Below the pieces are notes generated by a model, which ran no database searches, was not told where the DNA came from, and worked only from the letters and a program-made list of their open reading frames with translations. This document shows, in pieces, positions 27,530-37,795 of a stretch of DNA of 64,000 bases. Position 1 is the stretch's first letter, and every line of letters starts with the position of its first letter. The position numbers were made by a program, and so were the translations under genes. This DNA is from JAPPHA01 sp964291635 (GTDB lineage: Bacteria > Pseudomonadota > Alphaproteobacteria > Rhodobacterales > Rhodobacteraceae): the NCBI GenBank assembly GCA_964291635.2, contig OZ219892.1, forward strand, positions 1 through 64,000, in the 5' to 3' direction.

Positions 27530-30500
27530 TCACTCACCGGCTTGAGGCGGCGTCGGGATGTCGGATCCGAATATTTCCCTGAACTTCCCCGGGGTCAGAA
27601 TCGAAAGAGGATTCACCGTGACCTTCGGGTTGTCGGCGGAACCGACCATCATGTATTTGAATCCGAATGTCTGGTTTTCGCGGCTTGGTCCAACCAATGT
27701 GTTCAGCAAGGTACCGACCAATTTGTCGAGGACTCCCGTCAGTACATGGACAGGAGACAGGACGCCCACGAAGTCAATGTGCTTCGATTTCGGATCAAAC
27801 CATCCAGCGAGAGTTATGCTCATCGAGGCGCCGACAGCGCTCATGTTCGAAATCGTAACCGCTTCCGGCTGCGTTTTCACCTGTCCCGTGACCGAATCGA
27901 ACGCCAGACCCTGGCCTGACAACTGCTGCAACAGACCGACCACGCTGATCGAATTCAGGATTTCAGCAAGAACCGGTGCGTTTCGCACGCGAACATCAGT
28001 GATCCGAAAATTCATGTCCCGGGTGCTGCTGTCGTCGCGGGTCAGGATCTCCAGGTCCATCTGCCCTCCGTAAGCGGACCTGAAGTAGCCCGTTTGCCGG
28101 AGTAACTGGCCCGCGTCTTCGGCTTTCAGTTCGATCGTACGCCCACCGTCTCGTGACCGGAACTTGCCGGAAACCGGTACAGGTTCCGGGCCGTTGACCT
28201 TTCCCGAGAATTCCCCGGAGGCACCGCCACCTGCTTCGACACGGCCGGTGACTCCCGAGAGACTGATTTGGTCGTCGACCAGCACATGGTCCAGTTCGAA
28301 GGCGATTGCGACGGGGTCTCCTCCACCGGCACCACTTCCCAAACGGGTTCCCCTCAAGTCGAGGGTTCCGCCGTTCAGTTCGATTCCCTGTAGCCCTTCC
28401 GGGCCGTGCCGTATGGAAACGTCCGTCGACAGCCACGTGCCGAGCTCGAAATTTTCAAGTCGAATGGCGCTTTCGCGATCGCTGCCACCGAAAACGGTCT
28501 CGAAACGCAGTCCCTTTGCCGAGAATCTGAGCTTGTACAGTTGGTCCTGCTCGTCCAGATTCCTGACGACGATAAGCTGGGCCTTTTCGGAAGTCGGTTT
28601 TGACCAGTTCAGTTCGGGGAATGCCAGGCTCATGCCGTCGAGTGACGAGGTTGCCGTTACGACCCTCCCTTCGGGCGAGGCGAAATCGGCCTCTATTTTC
28701 AATCGGGTCAATCCGGAAAAATTTCCCTTCAGAAACTCCGCGCCGAACAGGTCAAGATGCTCGGGCGACATGTCGAGATCGACCGTCAGAACGTTCGATC
28801 TCGGTTGACTGGAGTCGCTTTTCATGTTCCAGGCCAGCACTCCCCTGAGCCCGCCTGCGCTGACCGGACCTTCCACTGACATTCCGGCATTGCTCGAACG
28901 CACGACGAGTTCGCCGGATTCCAGGTCTGCCGCTTCCCGCAAGCCGGGGATACGCAGGGCGCGCGCACGAACGTCCGCCAGTCTGGCGCTGATCGAGTAT
29001 TCGAAATCCCGCATTCCCGGCTGCGGCTTCATCGGAAACCTGAACGACCCCGAGACACTGGCGGTTCCGGATACCGTTTCGGGATCGATGAATTCAGGCA
29101 TGCGGAACTTGACTTCCGGCCGTTCGAGAAAATGCACCAGGAAACCTACGGAACTTGTTGATTTCACGGTCAAATTGACAATTGGATCAGGATCGGAAAG
29201 GGTCGCGATCTCGACACCCGATCCGGAAATGTCTGCGCGCCCGGTTGCGGATTCTTCAAGATACCCCGAGTCGAGGACGAATTTCAGCGCATCCGTGCCC
29301 AGTCTTCCCGAGCCAACCCCGCCCCTAACGGGCGGAAACCCGGGCAAGAACGAGAATTCGGCGTTTTCAATGCCGAAGCCGATGTCATAGTCGAGTCCGG
29401 ATTCATCAAAGGTGAAATCACCTGCAATGCTCTGGAACTCTCCTGCGGTTACGTTTTTTTCAAACCAGGTCATGGCTTGCGCCGCCCTGCCTTCGGGCCA
29501 ATGGTCTTCAACCCTTTCAATCGTCAGGCGATCTGCCTCGAATCTGAATTTTCCCTTCGGATTCAAGGAGCTCCAATCCAGTCTTCCGCTTGTCTGGAGC
29601 AGCGTCTCTTCGTCGGAAACCCAGGCCCGGCCGACTTCCACAACCCGGGATGCCGGAAAGAGGACGAGCTCAAGTCCCCCCTTGGGGATTTCCAGGCGGG
29701 AACCGGGGTCACCCGGCGGTCCAAGTCTTGCTGTCAAGAAAGGGATACGGATTTGAATCGCTTCAAGTTCCGCGTTCGCGTTCATCCGTAATAAAAGGTT
29801 TCCGGCGGCATCGAGATCGCCGCCGCCGGCCGAAACTGTTGCGTCGAACGGAAAATCATGAATCTGCTCGATGTCGATTTCACGGTCGTTTTCCCCACCA
29901 TCCGTATCAAGGGAATCACCAGGTTCACGGTCATGAAACACGAGTTTCGTCGAAATCGGAAGAAATCCCTCGAGGAGCGCTTTCCCGGCGCCTGCCGCAT
30001 CGGTGCCAATTGCGGTCACGGGGCGGTTGAGGCGTGAATTGAACACCAGCGTACCGGTACCCGGTGTCCTGGTCATCGAGAATTCCAGTTCGAGACTCTC
30101 GTCCGGTTCGTCGGCCGGGAAACGGACAAGGGATGTCAGGTCAAGCTGACCCCGCTCCCTGGTCATGCGTAATCCTGGCAAATACAACCTGCGCTTTGTC
30201 CCTGATCCAAGGTCCTCGAATTCAATCGAGGAATTTTTCAGTTCTATGCGGTCCAGGCGTCCCAATGGACCGGAAACGAACAATTCATCGATGCTCGTTC
30301 CCAGATCCCTGCCCAGACTGAGTCCTTCGCCCGTCAATGACGGCAATCGAAGCCTTCCCGACGTATCTCTGACGACAAAAACCTCGAGTCCGAACACCTC
30401 GAGCGAGCGCAGGCGCAACTCGCCCTGCGCAAGGCCCTTGAGCGAAATGGTCGATCGCACATTCGGAAAGATGAATCCCTGCCCACCATCAGCATTGTGG

Positions 30501-30745
30501 TACCGAAACGCCATCTCGACGTTGATTCCGTTGTTTCCCAGTCCCATGGAAGCCGCCTCGACCGATACGCGGCCCTTGCCGAAGATCGATTCCAACTGCT
30601 GCTCGACCAAGGCGTGAAACCCGGTACTCTCGAGTTCATGGTCCTGTACAACGACGAGAAATAGAGAAACGAGAAAGACAGCGACTGCCACCGTCCCGAC
30701 AACAAGGGAAGCAGAAAGTTCGATCAGTTTCTTGATTAGCCGCAT
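27530..30745 (-). CDS. Giant AsmA/YhdP-like envelope protein (DUF3971 type)
   Basis: A 1071-aa protein with a single N-terminal membrane anchor (LVVGTVAVAVFLVSLFLVVV) and a long beta-rich periplasmic part. The C-terminal AsmA-like region has GQMDLEILTRDDSSTRDMNF, LNSISVVGLLQQLSGQGLAF and FDSVTGQVKTQPEAVTISN. Proteins of this type (TamB, YhdP, AsmA) are thought to bridge the envelope and help move phospholipid to the outer membrane; a shared role here is inferred from architecture. It heads a minus-strand run with queA and the MFS gene. Residues 260-300 hold an acidic, probably flexible patch (DTDGGENDREIDIE). Confidence 0.85.
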   Translation of the reverse strand: MRLIKKLIELSASLVVGTVAVAVFLVSLFLVVVQDHELESTGFHALVEQQLESIFGKGRVSVEAASMGLGNNGINVEMAFRYHNADGGQGFIFPNVRSTISLKGLAQGELRLRSLEVFGLEVFVVRDTSGRLRLPSLTGEGLSLGRDLGTSIDELFVSGPLGRLDRIELKNSSIEFEDLGSGTKRRLYLPGLRMTRERGQLDLTSLVRFPADEPDESLELEFSMTRTPGTGTLVFNSRLNRPVTAIGTDAAGAGKALLEGFLPISTKLVFHDREPGDSLDTDGGENDREIDIEQIHDFPFDATVSAGGGDLDAAGNLLLRMNANAELEAIQIRIPFLTARLGPPGDPGSRLEIPKGGLELVLFPASRVVEVGRAWVSDEETLLQTSGRLDWSSLNPKGKFRFEADRLTIERVEDHWPEGRAAQAMTWFEKNVTAGEFQSIAGDFTFDESGLDYDIGFGIENAEFSFLPGFPPVRGGVGSGRLGTDALKFVLDSGYLEESATGRADISGSGVEIATLSDPDPIVNLTVKSTSSVGFLVHFLERPEVKFRMPEFIDPETVSGTASVSGSFRFPMKPQPGMRDFEYSISARLADVRARALRIPGLREAADLESGELVVRSSNAGMSVEGPVSAGGLRGVLAWNMKSDSSQPRSNVLTVDLDMSPEHLDLFGAEFLKGNFSGLTRLKIEADFASPEGRVVTATSSLDGMSLAFPELNWSKPTSEKAQLIVVRNLDEQDQLYKLRFSAKGLRFETVFGGSDRESAIRLENFELGTWLSTDVSIRHGPEGLQGIELNGGTLDLRGTRLGSGAGGGDPVAIAFELDHVLVDDQISLSGVTGRVEAGGGASGEFSGKVNGPEPVPVSGKFRSRDGGRTIELKAEDAGQLLRQTGYFRSAYGGQMDLEILTRDDSSTRDMNFRITDVRVRNAPVLAEILNSISVVGLLQQLSGQGLAFDSVTGQVKTQPEAVTISNMSAVGASMSITLAGWFDPKSKHIDFVGVLSPVHVLTGVLDKLVGTLLNTLVGPSRENQTFGFKYMMVGSADNPKVTVNPLSILTPGKFREIFGSDIPTPPQAGE

Positions 30746-31263
30746 CGCGCAGGACTTTGGAACTTTGTTCCCGGTTCTCGTTCACCTGTCCGCAGTATGA
30801 AGCAAGGTGAAGCAAGGCTGAACAGATGTCTGACTATCACAGATTTCGAGCCGGTGAAAATTGATGGTGCTTGAGGTCAGGCCCCTGCGCGATGCAGGTG
30901 ATGACGGCAACTCGAGTCTGCGGCAACGACGAAATGGACATTGTCGTGAGAAATCTCGTGTTGCGGGGCAACCGGAGTGCGAGGCGGGAAAACTGGCATG
31001 AACGCATTGCCGGACGGACTGATCCATTCGCAATGGCAAAACGACCTGCATCATGTTCCTTTTGAAACGAATAGACCGCGAAATGGGCCGTTCAAAGGGA
31101 GGTTGGCGAAATCCCGCCATTCTCGCGTTATCGAAAACAAAATATTTGAAACTTTCTGAAATAATCTGTAAAGTGAGTCGGTCCCGTGTAAATCACCGGT
31201 CATTTTGATGGCCTTTGCCATGTCTTGCTCAACGACCAATTCGATGCAGTCCATGCGGTATTC
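30746..31263. other. Intergenic region between AsmA-like and M23 peptidase genes
   Basis: A 518-base divergent spacer. No supportable gene was seen on either strand. It is more AT-rich near 31130-31180 (AAAATATTTGAAAC), where a promoter for the M23-bactofilin pair is likely. Confidence 0.4.
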
Positions 31264-32580
31264 ATGAATTTGACCAGGGGCACAAGCTTGAGCCGCCTGT
31301 TTCCAGAGCGTGTCGTGAGGGTGGAATCCCGCGACAAGGTCAAGTACTTTCGCATTTCTCCCGTTGTCCAGGCAATAGTCCTTGTTTGCTCCGTGTCGGC
31401 AGTCACGTACGTCTTCGCGCTGTCGGTCTTGGTCGGAATTGAACTGAGCACTCGTCATTCGGCCGAAGCCAAGGACGAGTTGATTCACGCGGCCTACCAA
31501 CAGAGAATCGACGAACTGACGTCAAGCAGTGAAAAGATGCTGGCTTCGGCCGCAACTGACAACGAACGAAATCGACGCGCCTTTCAGCAACTGGGAACCG
31601 AAAAGGGTCTGCAATTGCAGGCGGTTGCGAAACAGCGTGAACTGGAACGAAATGTTGCCTTGCTCGAGGAACGGCTTGCCGGTCTGACGATCGAACGAAA
31701 TGGCCTACATTCGGAAGTCGAACACCTGCAGTCCAGGGTTGCTGAACTGTCCGGCCGGGTGGACGAGCAACTCGATACGGAACAGCTGCAAAACGCCGTC
31801 GCGAGAACGCTCGATATCGCTGTCGCCGAGCTCAATTCCAAGGAGGGCAGGATTTCCAACCTGGAGGAACAGGTCGATGGCCTTCAGCATGAACTCAAGG
31901 TTCAGGAAGGACACTACGACTTCATATTCCGCAATCTGGAAGGTGCCGTTGAGCTTTCGCTAGGCCCGATGGTCAAGGCGCTTGAAAGGTCCGGCGTCGA
32001 TCTCGAGAGTTTGCTTGAAACGGTGCGCCGACGATTCTCCAACTCGGGTGGTCCTGGTGGGTCGTTGTCGAACATAGAACGGGCATTGTCCGAAAGTCCT
32101 CATGCGTATCGGATCAAGTCCCTGGTTGAAGATCTTGACCGCGCACATTTCATGGGCCTGGCATTGCAAAAGATTCCGGTTTCAATGCCTGTCCGCGGCA
32201 AATTCAGGTACTCGAGCAACTACGGGCTGCGCAAGGATCCGTTTACCCGCAGCATATCCCGGCACGAGGGTGTGGACATGGTTGCGCGATCGGGCACCGC
32301 CATTTACGCCACTGCAGACGGGGAAGTCGTTTATGCGGGCTGGCAAGGCGGTTTCGGGAGGGTTGTCAGGATCAGGCACATTTACGGATTCGAGACCGTC
32401 TACGGCCACCTGAGGAAAATTCACGTCAAGCGGGGCCAAATGGTCTCGCGCGGGGATCGAATCGGTGATATGGGCAATTCCGGTCGCAGTACCGGGACCC
32501 ATCTTCATTACGAGGTACATGTGGGCGGCAACCCGAGGGACCCAAAAAAATACTTGGAGGCAGGACGAAATGTTTTCTAG
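31264..32580 (+). CDS. M23-family peptidoglycan metallopeptidase with coiled coil
   Basis: A 438-aa membrane-anchored cell-wall endopeptidase. After a short basic N-terminus (RLFPERVVRVESRDKVKYF) a membrane segment lies at AIVLVCSVSAVTYVFALSVL. A long coiled coil spans roughly residues 70-220, then the LytM domain has RHEGVDM (zinc His and Asp) and THLHYEVH (the H-x-H pair). All zinc ligands are present. The start is uncertain: TTG at 31288, preceded by AGGGG, or TTG at 31225 are alternatives. It overlaps bactofilin by 11 bases, a known alphaproteobacterial pairing for cell-shape control. Confidence 0.9.
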   Translation: MNLTRGTSLSRLFPERVVRVESRDKVKYFRISPVVQAIVLVCSVSAVTYVFALSVLVGIELSTRHSAEAKDELIHAAYQQRIDELTSSSEKMLASAATDNERNRRAFQQLGTEKGLQLQAVAKQRELERNVALLEERLAGLTIERNGLHSEVEHLQSRVAELSGRVDEQLDTEQLQNAVARTLDIAVAELNSKEGRISNLEEQVDGLQHELKVQEGHYDFIFRNLEGAVELSLGPMVKALERSGVDLESLLETVRRRFSNSGGPGGSLSNIERALSESPHAYRIKSLVEDLDRAHFMGLALQKIPVSMPVRGKFRYSSNYGLRKDPFTRSISRHEGVDMVARSGTAIYATADGEVVYAGWQGGFGRVVRIRHIYGFETVYGHLRKIHVKRGQMVSRGDRIGDMGNSGRSTGTHLHYEVHVGGNPRDPKKYLEAGRNVF

Positions 32581-33175
32581 AAAAGGCAAGACCCAGACAA
32601 CTCCCGGCGCCAGATCCGATGCCGGTCCAGCCGGCAATCCCGTACCGCAACCTCGTCTTTCACCGGACACGAAGGCGGCCCCGACCCAACAGGGACCTCA
32701 TTCAGCCCCGGCGACCGCGCCAGCCTCCCCGCACAAGGCGAAGCCCCGGGCGTCGATTCTGTCGACGGATATTTTTCTTGAGGGAGACCTGCGTACGACC
32801 GGCGGCATCCAGATCGAAGGAACCATCAAAGGCGACGTAAGGGCACACATGATTACGGTTGGTGAAACTGCCAAGGTTACCGGTGTCGTGGTTGCAGACG
32901 ACGTGGTCGTCAACGGAAAGGTCGAAGGGATGATCCGGGGGGTCAAGGTCCGTTTGACTTCGAGCGCCCATGTCGTTGGCGACATCATTCACAAGACGAT
33001 CGCGATCGAAAGCGGCGCGCGTTTTGACGGAAAGGTCAGCAGGCGGGAAAAGCCGCTCGATGACAACGCTGAACCCTCGCCTCTAAAAGTGCAGGCAAAA
33101 CGCCCGGAACCGGTCCAGCCGCAGCCAGTGCCAGCAGCCAACAGGCACGAGCGATCCAAGTCACCTGGCGGTTAA
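32570..33175 (+). CDS. bacA: Bactofilin (polymer-forming cytoskeletal protein)
   Basis: A 201-aa protein with a central right-handed beta-helix bactofilin domain, running from STDIFLEGDLRTTGGIQIEG through DVVVNGKVEGMIRGVKVRL to GARFDGKV. It is flanked by a Pro/Ala-rich N-terminal tail and a basic C-terminal tail, as usual. Bactofilins form nucleotide-free filaments at the inner membrane and guide peptidoglycan hydrolases. ATG 32570 has GGAGG upstream and overlaps the M23 peptidase stop at 32578-32580, indicating translational coupling and a joint role. The symbol is used by analogy. Confidence 0.9.
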   Translation: MFSRKGKTQTTPGARSDAGPAGNPVPQPRLSPDTKAAPTQQGPHSAPATAPASPHKAKPRASILSTDIFLEGDLRTTGGIQIEGTIKGDVRAHMITVGETAKVTGVVVADDVVVNGKVEGMIRGVKVRLTSSAHVVGDIIHKTIAIESGARFDGKVSRREKPLDDNAEPSPLKVQAKRPEPVQPQPVPAANRHERSKSPGG

Positions 33176-33204
33176 CGCACATCGGCGAACTTGCTGACCG
33201 GTTC

Positions 33205-34359
33205 CTATACTGAATCCGAACGGTTTTGCCCGTCAGCGTTCAGGGCGAGGACCGACGACATGAAACTGTCAAGGTCGCCGTCCAAAACCCGTTTCGTGTC
33301 AGATGTCTCCCAGTTGCTGCGCAAGTCCTTGACCATTTGGTACGGGTGCAGGACATAGGATCGGATCTGGTTCCCCCAACCTGCATCTCCTTTTGCTTCA
33401 TGCGCTTCACGGATCTGGCGATTCCGGGTGTCCAGTTCGAGCTGGTAGAGCCTTGACTTGAGTGAAGCCAAGCAGTTCGCCCTGTTTTGGTGCTGTGATT
33501 TTTCCGACGATGTCACGACAATTCCCGTCGGGATGTGCGTCATGCGAACTGCTGAGTCGGTCTTGTTCACGTGTTGTCCCCCGGCTCCGGAAGATCTGAA
33601 TGTATCGACCCTGATGTCGGACGGGTTGATCTCGATCTGAATGTCTTCGGAAACGACGGGATACACCCAGACCGAGCTGAACGACGTGTGTCGACGTGCA
33701 TTGGAGTCAAATGGAGATATCCGGACGAGACGGTGCACTCCGGACTCGGACTTAAGCCAGCCATAGGCGTTAGTGCCTGAAATCCTGTAGGCGACGGAAC
33801 GATACCCGGTTTCATCACCGGCTTGCGCGGAGATCATTTCGATACTGAACCCGCGCCGCTGCGTCCAACGCTCGTACATCCTGGCGAGCATGTAGGTCCA
33901 GTCGCAGGCTTCAGTGCCTCCGGCACCGGAATTGACCTCCAGAAACGTGTCGTTTCCATCCGCTTCATCATTGAGAAGTGCCTCGATTTCCTTTTCTTTC
34001 GTCCGTTTGCCCAGGTCTGCCAGCACCGACTCCGCTTCATGAACAAACTCGGGCTCATTCTCCTCTTCTCCAAGCTCGAGAAGATCAATGGATTCCGCCA
34101 GTTCGGACCTGAACCGTTCATACGAGTCCATGTTGTCCATCAACGACTGTCTTTCGCGCATCAGTCGCTGTGCCCGCGCCGTGTCGGTCCAGAGATCGGG
34201 GTCTTCGCACCTTGCGTTGAATTCCTCGAGCCGATGGCGCGCCGACTCCAGGTCTTGCCGCCTGTAGATCAACTCAAGGGACCGCTGGATGGATGAGACG
34301 ATATTTTCGGTTTCCGACCGCACGACTTTTCCCGACAACACACTTTCAACCGCGTGCAC
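33205..34359 (-). CDS. prfB: Peptide chain release factor 2
   Basis: A 384-aa RF2 that ends translation at UGA and UAA. It contains the catalytic GGQ in SSGAGGQHVNKTDSAVRMTH and the SPF tripeptide (RISPFDSNA) that reads the stop codon in RF2. Unlike the enterobacterial gene there is no programmed +1 frameshift: the N-terminal region EEFNARCEDPDLWTD is read straight through. The start is a GTG at 34359; shorter GTG starts around residue 12-13 cannot be excluded. It is downstream of mrcA on the same strand (88 bases), the usual alphaproteobacterial neighbour. Confidence 0.96.
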   Translation of the reverse strand: MHAVESVLSGKVVRSETENIVSSIQRSLELIYRRQDLESARHRLEEFNARCEDPDLWTDTARAQRLMRERQSLMDNMDSYERFRSELAESIDLLELGEEENEPEFVHEAESVLADLGKRTKEKEIEALLNDEADGNDTFLEVNSGAGGTEACDWTYMLARMYERWTQRRGFSIEMISAQAGDETGYRSVAYRISGTNAYGWLKSESGVHRLVRISPFDSNARRHTSFSSVWVYPVVSEDIQIEINPSDIRVDTFRSSGAGGQHVNKTDSAVRMTHIPTGIVVTSSEKSQHQNRANCLASLKSRLYQLELDTRNRQIREAHEAKGDAGWGNQIRSYVLHPYQMVKDLRSNWETSDTKRVLDGDLDSFMSSVLALNADGQNRSDSV

Positions 34360-34447
34360 ACATATCGGTCAGCGTGCGACCGGTAAAGGTAGCGGTCTCA
34401 AGTTCGAGAGCGAGCCACCTGTCAGCCCGGCTCACCAGTTTTTGGTG

Positions 34448-37087
34448 TCAATACAGGCCGCCGCTGGACAAAGAGCCGAAAGAGGCATTGTTTTCACGCG
34501 TCGTGTCCGTTTCTTCGCTGGCCGTTGCCATCTCGGTCTCTTCGTCAGGGAGTGCATCGGCAATCGTCTGCACATTTTCGATGCAGTCGCCGACGAGCAG
34601 GTCTTCCCCAACTCCGAATCCACCGCCGATCTTGTTCAGTTCATCTGCGGCGTGTTCGTCGCCTTCACGAAACAGCTCCTCGACGACATGTTCACCCTCG
34701 GCAGACTCCGGCAGTCTCGCTCCACTGCAGCGATGGAACTTGAGGAACACGCCGCCGACAGGGGTGGAAAACTCCGGTGTCCCGTACCGCTCGGCCGCGA
34801 TCTCCATGAATGAATTGAATACGGGGCCGCACATCCCCGAACCCGTGGCGGTCCTACCCATGGGTTGGGGCTGGTCATACCCGATATAGCAACCGGCAAC
34901 GATGTTCGGAGAAAAGCCGATGAACCAGGCGTCCCGTGAATCGTTCGTGGTCCCCGTCTTGCCCGCGACCGGAAAGCCCAGATTCACGGTGCTGCTGGCC
35001 GTCCCTCTCTCGACGACATCAAGCATCATCGACGTCAACTGAAAGGCCGTGATCCTGTCGATGATCCTCTGGCGTTCGCTGACGATAGCCGGGGCTGTTC
35101 CGGGGTCCAGATCGTCCTGGCCGCATCCAGTGCATTCCCTGCGGTCCTGACGATATGTCGTCTTGCCCCAGCGGTCCTGGATCCTGTCGACCAATGTCGG
35201 TTCGACACGCTCTCCGCCGTTGGCGAACATCGCGTACGCCGCGACCATCTGGTACAGCGTCGTTTCCTTCGAACCCAGGGAATTCGCAAGGTAGGGTTCC
35301 ATGTGATCATAGACACCGAACCTTTCCGCGTATTCGGCGACGATCTCCATGCCGACGTCCTCGGCCAGCCTGACGGTCATGAGGTTTCGGGATTTCACGA
35401 TTCCGACCCGCATCGGAACCGGGCCATAGTATTTTTCGGTGTAGTTCTCGGGCTGCCAGATCCCTTCCGGAGTTTCGATTGAAAACGGGGCATCGATCAG
35501 AATCGTGGATGGAAAATACCCGCTATCGAGGGCCGCTGCATAAACGAACGGCTTGAACGATGATCCGGGCTGCCGCAAGGCCTGGGTTGCGCGGTTGAAA
35601 ACCGAGTGTTGGTACGAAAATCCACCCTGCATGGCGAGCACGCGGCCGGTATTCGTGTCCATTGCCATGAAGGCCCCCTGCACTAGCGGAATCTGGCGGA
35701 GAGACCAGTGGCTGAATTCGCCGTCAACCGCGACAGACCTGACGTAAATGACGTCTCCGACTTCGAGGAGATCCGCGGGAACCTGTGCCTTGGGGCCTGC
35801 TCTTCCGTTGTCCTTGAGGGGGCGCCAGGACAGATCGCTCATCGGTATCACGTGCGGCTGGTCCGTCGTCGTAACGCCTGAAATGCCGATTTCCGCCGAA
35901 TTCCGGGTCAATTCCAGTACGACGGCAGGAAACCACCCGGAGATGTCCCGTGCCATGTCGAGGCGGGAAAGTGCGTCTCTCCAGCTATCCTCGGAACGCA
36001 GCAACTCGGAATCGATCTTTCCAACCGGTCCGCGATAGACATTTATCGTGCGGTCATATTTCTCCAGTCCGCCGCGCAACGCCTCTTCGCTCGCCTCCTG
36101 CAGCACCTGGTCAAGTGTCGCGCGTACGACGAATCCGCCGGACAGGAACTGGTCTTCGCCGATTTCCCGCGAAATCTGTCTTCTGATTTCGTCGGTAAAG
36201 TAACCCCGGGGCGGGCGTATCGAACGGCCGGACGGCATGTCTCCGGACTGAACCGTCAACAACGGCGCGCTCTTCGCGGCATTTGCCGCACTTTCGGTGA
36301 CATAACCGTTTTCGGCCATCTCCCGGAGAACGAAGTTCCTTCTGGACAATGCGCGACTACGTTGCCTGGTCGGGTGGTATGTACTCGGCGCCTTTGGCAA
36401 CGCCGCCAGGTAGGCAGCTTCCGCCAGGGACAGATCTTCCAGGGGTTTGTTGAAATACGTCAGCGCCGCGGCAGTGACGCCGTATGAATTCTGGCCAAGA
36501 AAAATCTCGTTCAGGTAAAGTTCCAGAATCTCGTCCTTGGATAGCGTATTCTCGATCCGGGAGGCGAGGATGAGTTCCTTGATTTTCCGTTCTGCCGAGC
36601 GGTCGCTTGACAGAAGAAAATTCTTCATGACCTGTTGCGTTATCGTCGATGCGCCACGCAATCTGCCGCCTTGAAGCACCTCGAGAAGCGCCTTTGCCAT
36701 TCCGGTCGGATCGTATCCCCGGTGCCGGTAGAATTCCTTGTCTTCGGCGCTGATGAACGCCTCCTTGACCAAGGGCGGAATCTCTTCGATCGGCGTGAAT
36801 ACCCGCCTTTCGCTCGCGAACTCGTCGATGACGTCGCCTTCAATGGAATATACCCGCGAAACCGACGCCGGTTCGTAAATCGCAAGTGCCGCGTGATCCG
36901 GCAGACCACGCCCGTAGTGCCCGAACATCAGTGCCCCGACGACGACCAGGGCAAAAAGGCCCGTCGTCAGACTGCTGAACAGCGCACCTGAAATCTGCAA
37001 GAGAAACCCAATCACACCCTTGCTCCGCGTAAGGAAGCGGGTACTTCCAAGCCTTGACACTATAAGTTGGTACCGCTCTTCCGTCAA
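34448..37087 (-). CDS. mrcA: Penicillin-binding protein 1A, bifunctional
   Basis: An 879-aa class A PBP that polymerises and crosslinks peptidoglycan on the periplasmic face. An N-terminal membrane segment (LTTGLFALVVVGALMFG) is followed by the GT51 domain with AFISAEDKEFYRHRGYDPTG (catalytic Glu) and RGASTITQQVMKNFL. An OB-like insert precedes the transpeptidase domain, with active Ser in QPGSSFKPFVY and the KTGTT motif near the C-terminus. A pair of Cys (ECTGCGQDD) and an acidic C-terminal tail are unusual details. It is followed by prfB. The amidase gene that often separates it from rne in this class is absent. Confidence 0.95.
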   Translation of the reverse strand: MTEERYQLIVSRLGSTRFLTRSKGVIGFLLQISGALFSSLTTGLFALVVVGALMFGHYGRGLPDHAALAIYEPASVSRVYSIEGDVIDEFASERRVFTPIEEIPPLVKEAFISAEDKEFYRHRGYDPTGMAKALLEVLQGGRLRGASTITQQVMKNFLLSSDRSAERKIKELILASRIENTLSKDEILELYLNEIFLGQNSYGVTAAALTYFNKPLEDLSLAEAAYLAALPKAPSTYHPTRQRSRALSRRNFVLREMAENGYVTESAANAAKSAPLLTVQSGDMPSGRSIRPPRGYFTDEIRRQISREIGEDQFLSGGFVVRATLDQVLQEASEEALRGGLEKYDRTINVYRGPVGKIDSELLRSEDSWRDALSRLDMARDISGWFPAVVLELTRNSAEIGISGVTTTDQPHVIPMSDLSWRPLKDNGRAGPKAQVPADLLEVGDVIYVRSVAVDGEFSHWSLRQIPLVQGAFMAMDTNTGRVLAMQGGFSYQHSVFNRATQALRQPGSSFKPFVYAAALDSGYFPSTILIDAPFSIETPEGIWQPENYTEKYYGPVPMRVGIVKSRNLMTVRLAEDVGMEIVAEYAERFGVYDHMEPYLANSLGSKETTLYQMVAAYAMFANGGERVEPTLVDRIQDRWGKTTYRQDRRECTGCGQDDLDPGTAPAIVSERQRIIDRITAFQLTSMMLDVVERGTASSTVNLGFPVAGKTGTTNDSRDAWFIGFSPNIVAGCYIGYDQPQPMGRTATGSGMCGPVFNSFMEIAAERYGTPEFSTPVGGVFLKFHRCSGARLPESAEGEHVVEELFREGDEHAADELNKIGGGFGVGEDLLVGDCIENVQTIADALPDEETEMATASEETDTTRENNASFGSLSSGGLY

Positions 37088-37795
37088 AGCAATGGACAGG
37101 GGACGTTTTCAAGCGAACTGTGAAAGCGACGTGATTGCACCGTTCACGTCATCTTGCCGTCCGGCGTCGCTGGAGCCATTCACCGTAGCAGTCACCCCGA
37201 TCGTGCATCCTGCCGCCTTTTCGGCCGCAACCTCCGACATGCCATGATCGGCATTGCGGTAACCTCGTCCAGTGGTCCAGCACGGTCATTTGAAATCTCC
37301 AGAGCAATGCCGGATGCCGGGCGTTTTCAAGGGACGGAACGGGTTGGACCCTGCACCCGGAGTCCGGACCGGGCCCGGCCGTTCGGGCATCGCCGTGTCT
37401 TCACCGACAATTGAACAGGAATCGGATTGAATCGTAGCCAGCTAATCATTAGATTTCCCGTACGCGGGCATTTTGGCCCGGTTTGGAATTCAGCTGATCG
37501 CCGGAACCAGAGATGCGGCTTCGAACCTGGACCCGGATCACGGCGACATGAAATTATGTACGATATTTCCGATGAAAGGCGGAATTTTCCGCATTTTTGT
37601 TGGCAAAGATCAGGAAACTGCCACGATGCAGGTCGTTGGTGCGCATGGATTTGACCGAATGTTTCAACATGGATTCTCGTCGAGCGTTCATCCGCAAAAA
37701 CCTGCCGTGGAAAGAAAAATGAACATGTGTGTCCGGTCCCCTGACTGCTTCCAGGTTTCGGGGGCGCCGGAGAAAACACGTGTCGAAGAGGCAAC
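37088..37795. other. Long divergent spacer between mrcA and rne (probable rne 5' UTR)
   Basis: 708 bases with no gene that can be supported. rne genes usually have long 5' untranslated leaders through which RNase E controls its own mRNA, so much of the right half is probably leader. An amidase gene is expected here in many relatives; no amidase motif was found. Confidence 0.45.

Noticed and set aside
33205..34359. Programmed +1 frameshift in prfB
   Set aside because: The N-terminal region reads straight through without an in-frame TGA, so the autoregulatory frameshift is absent.
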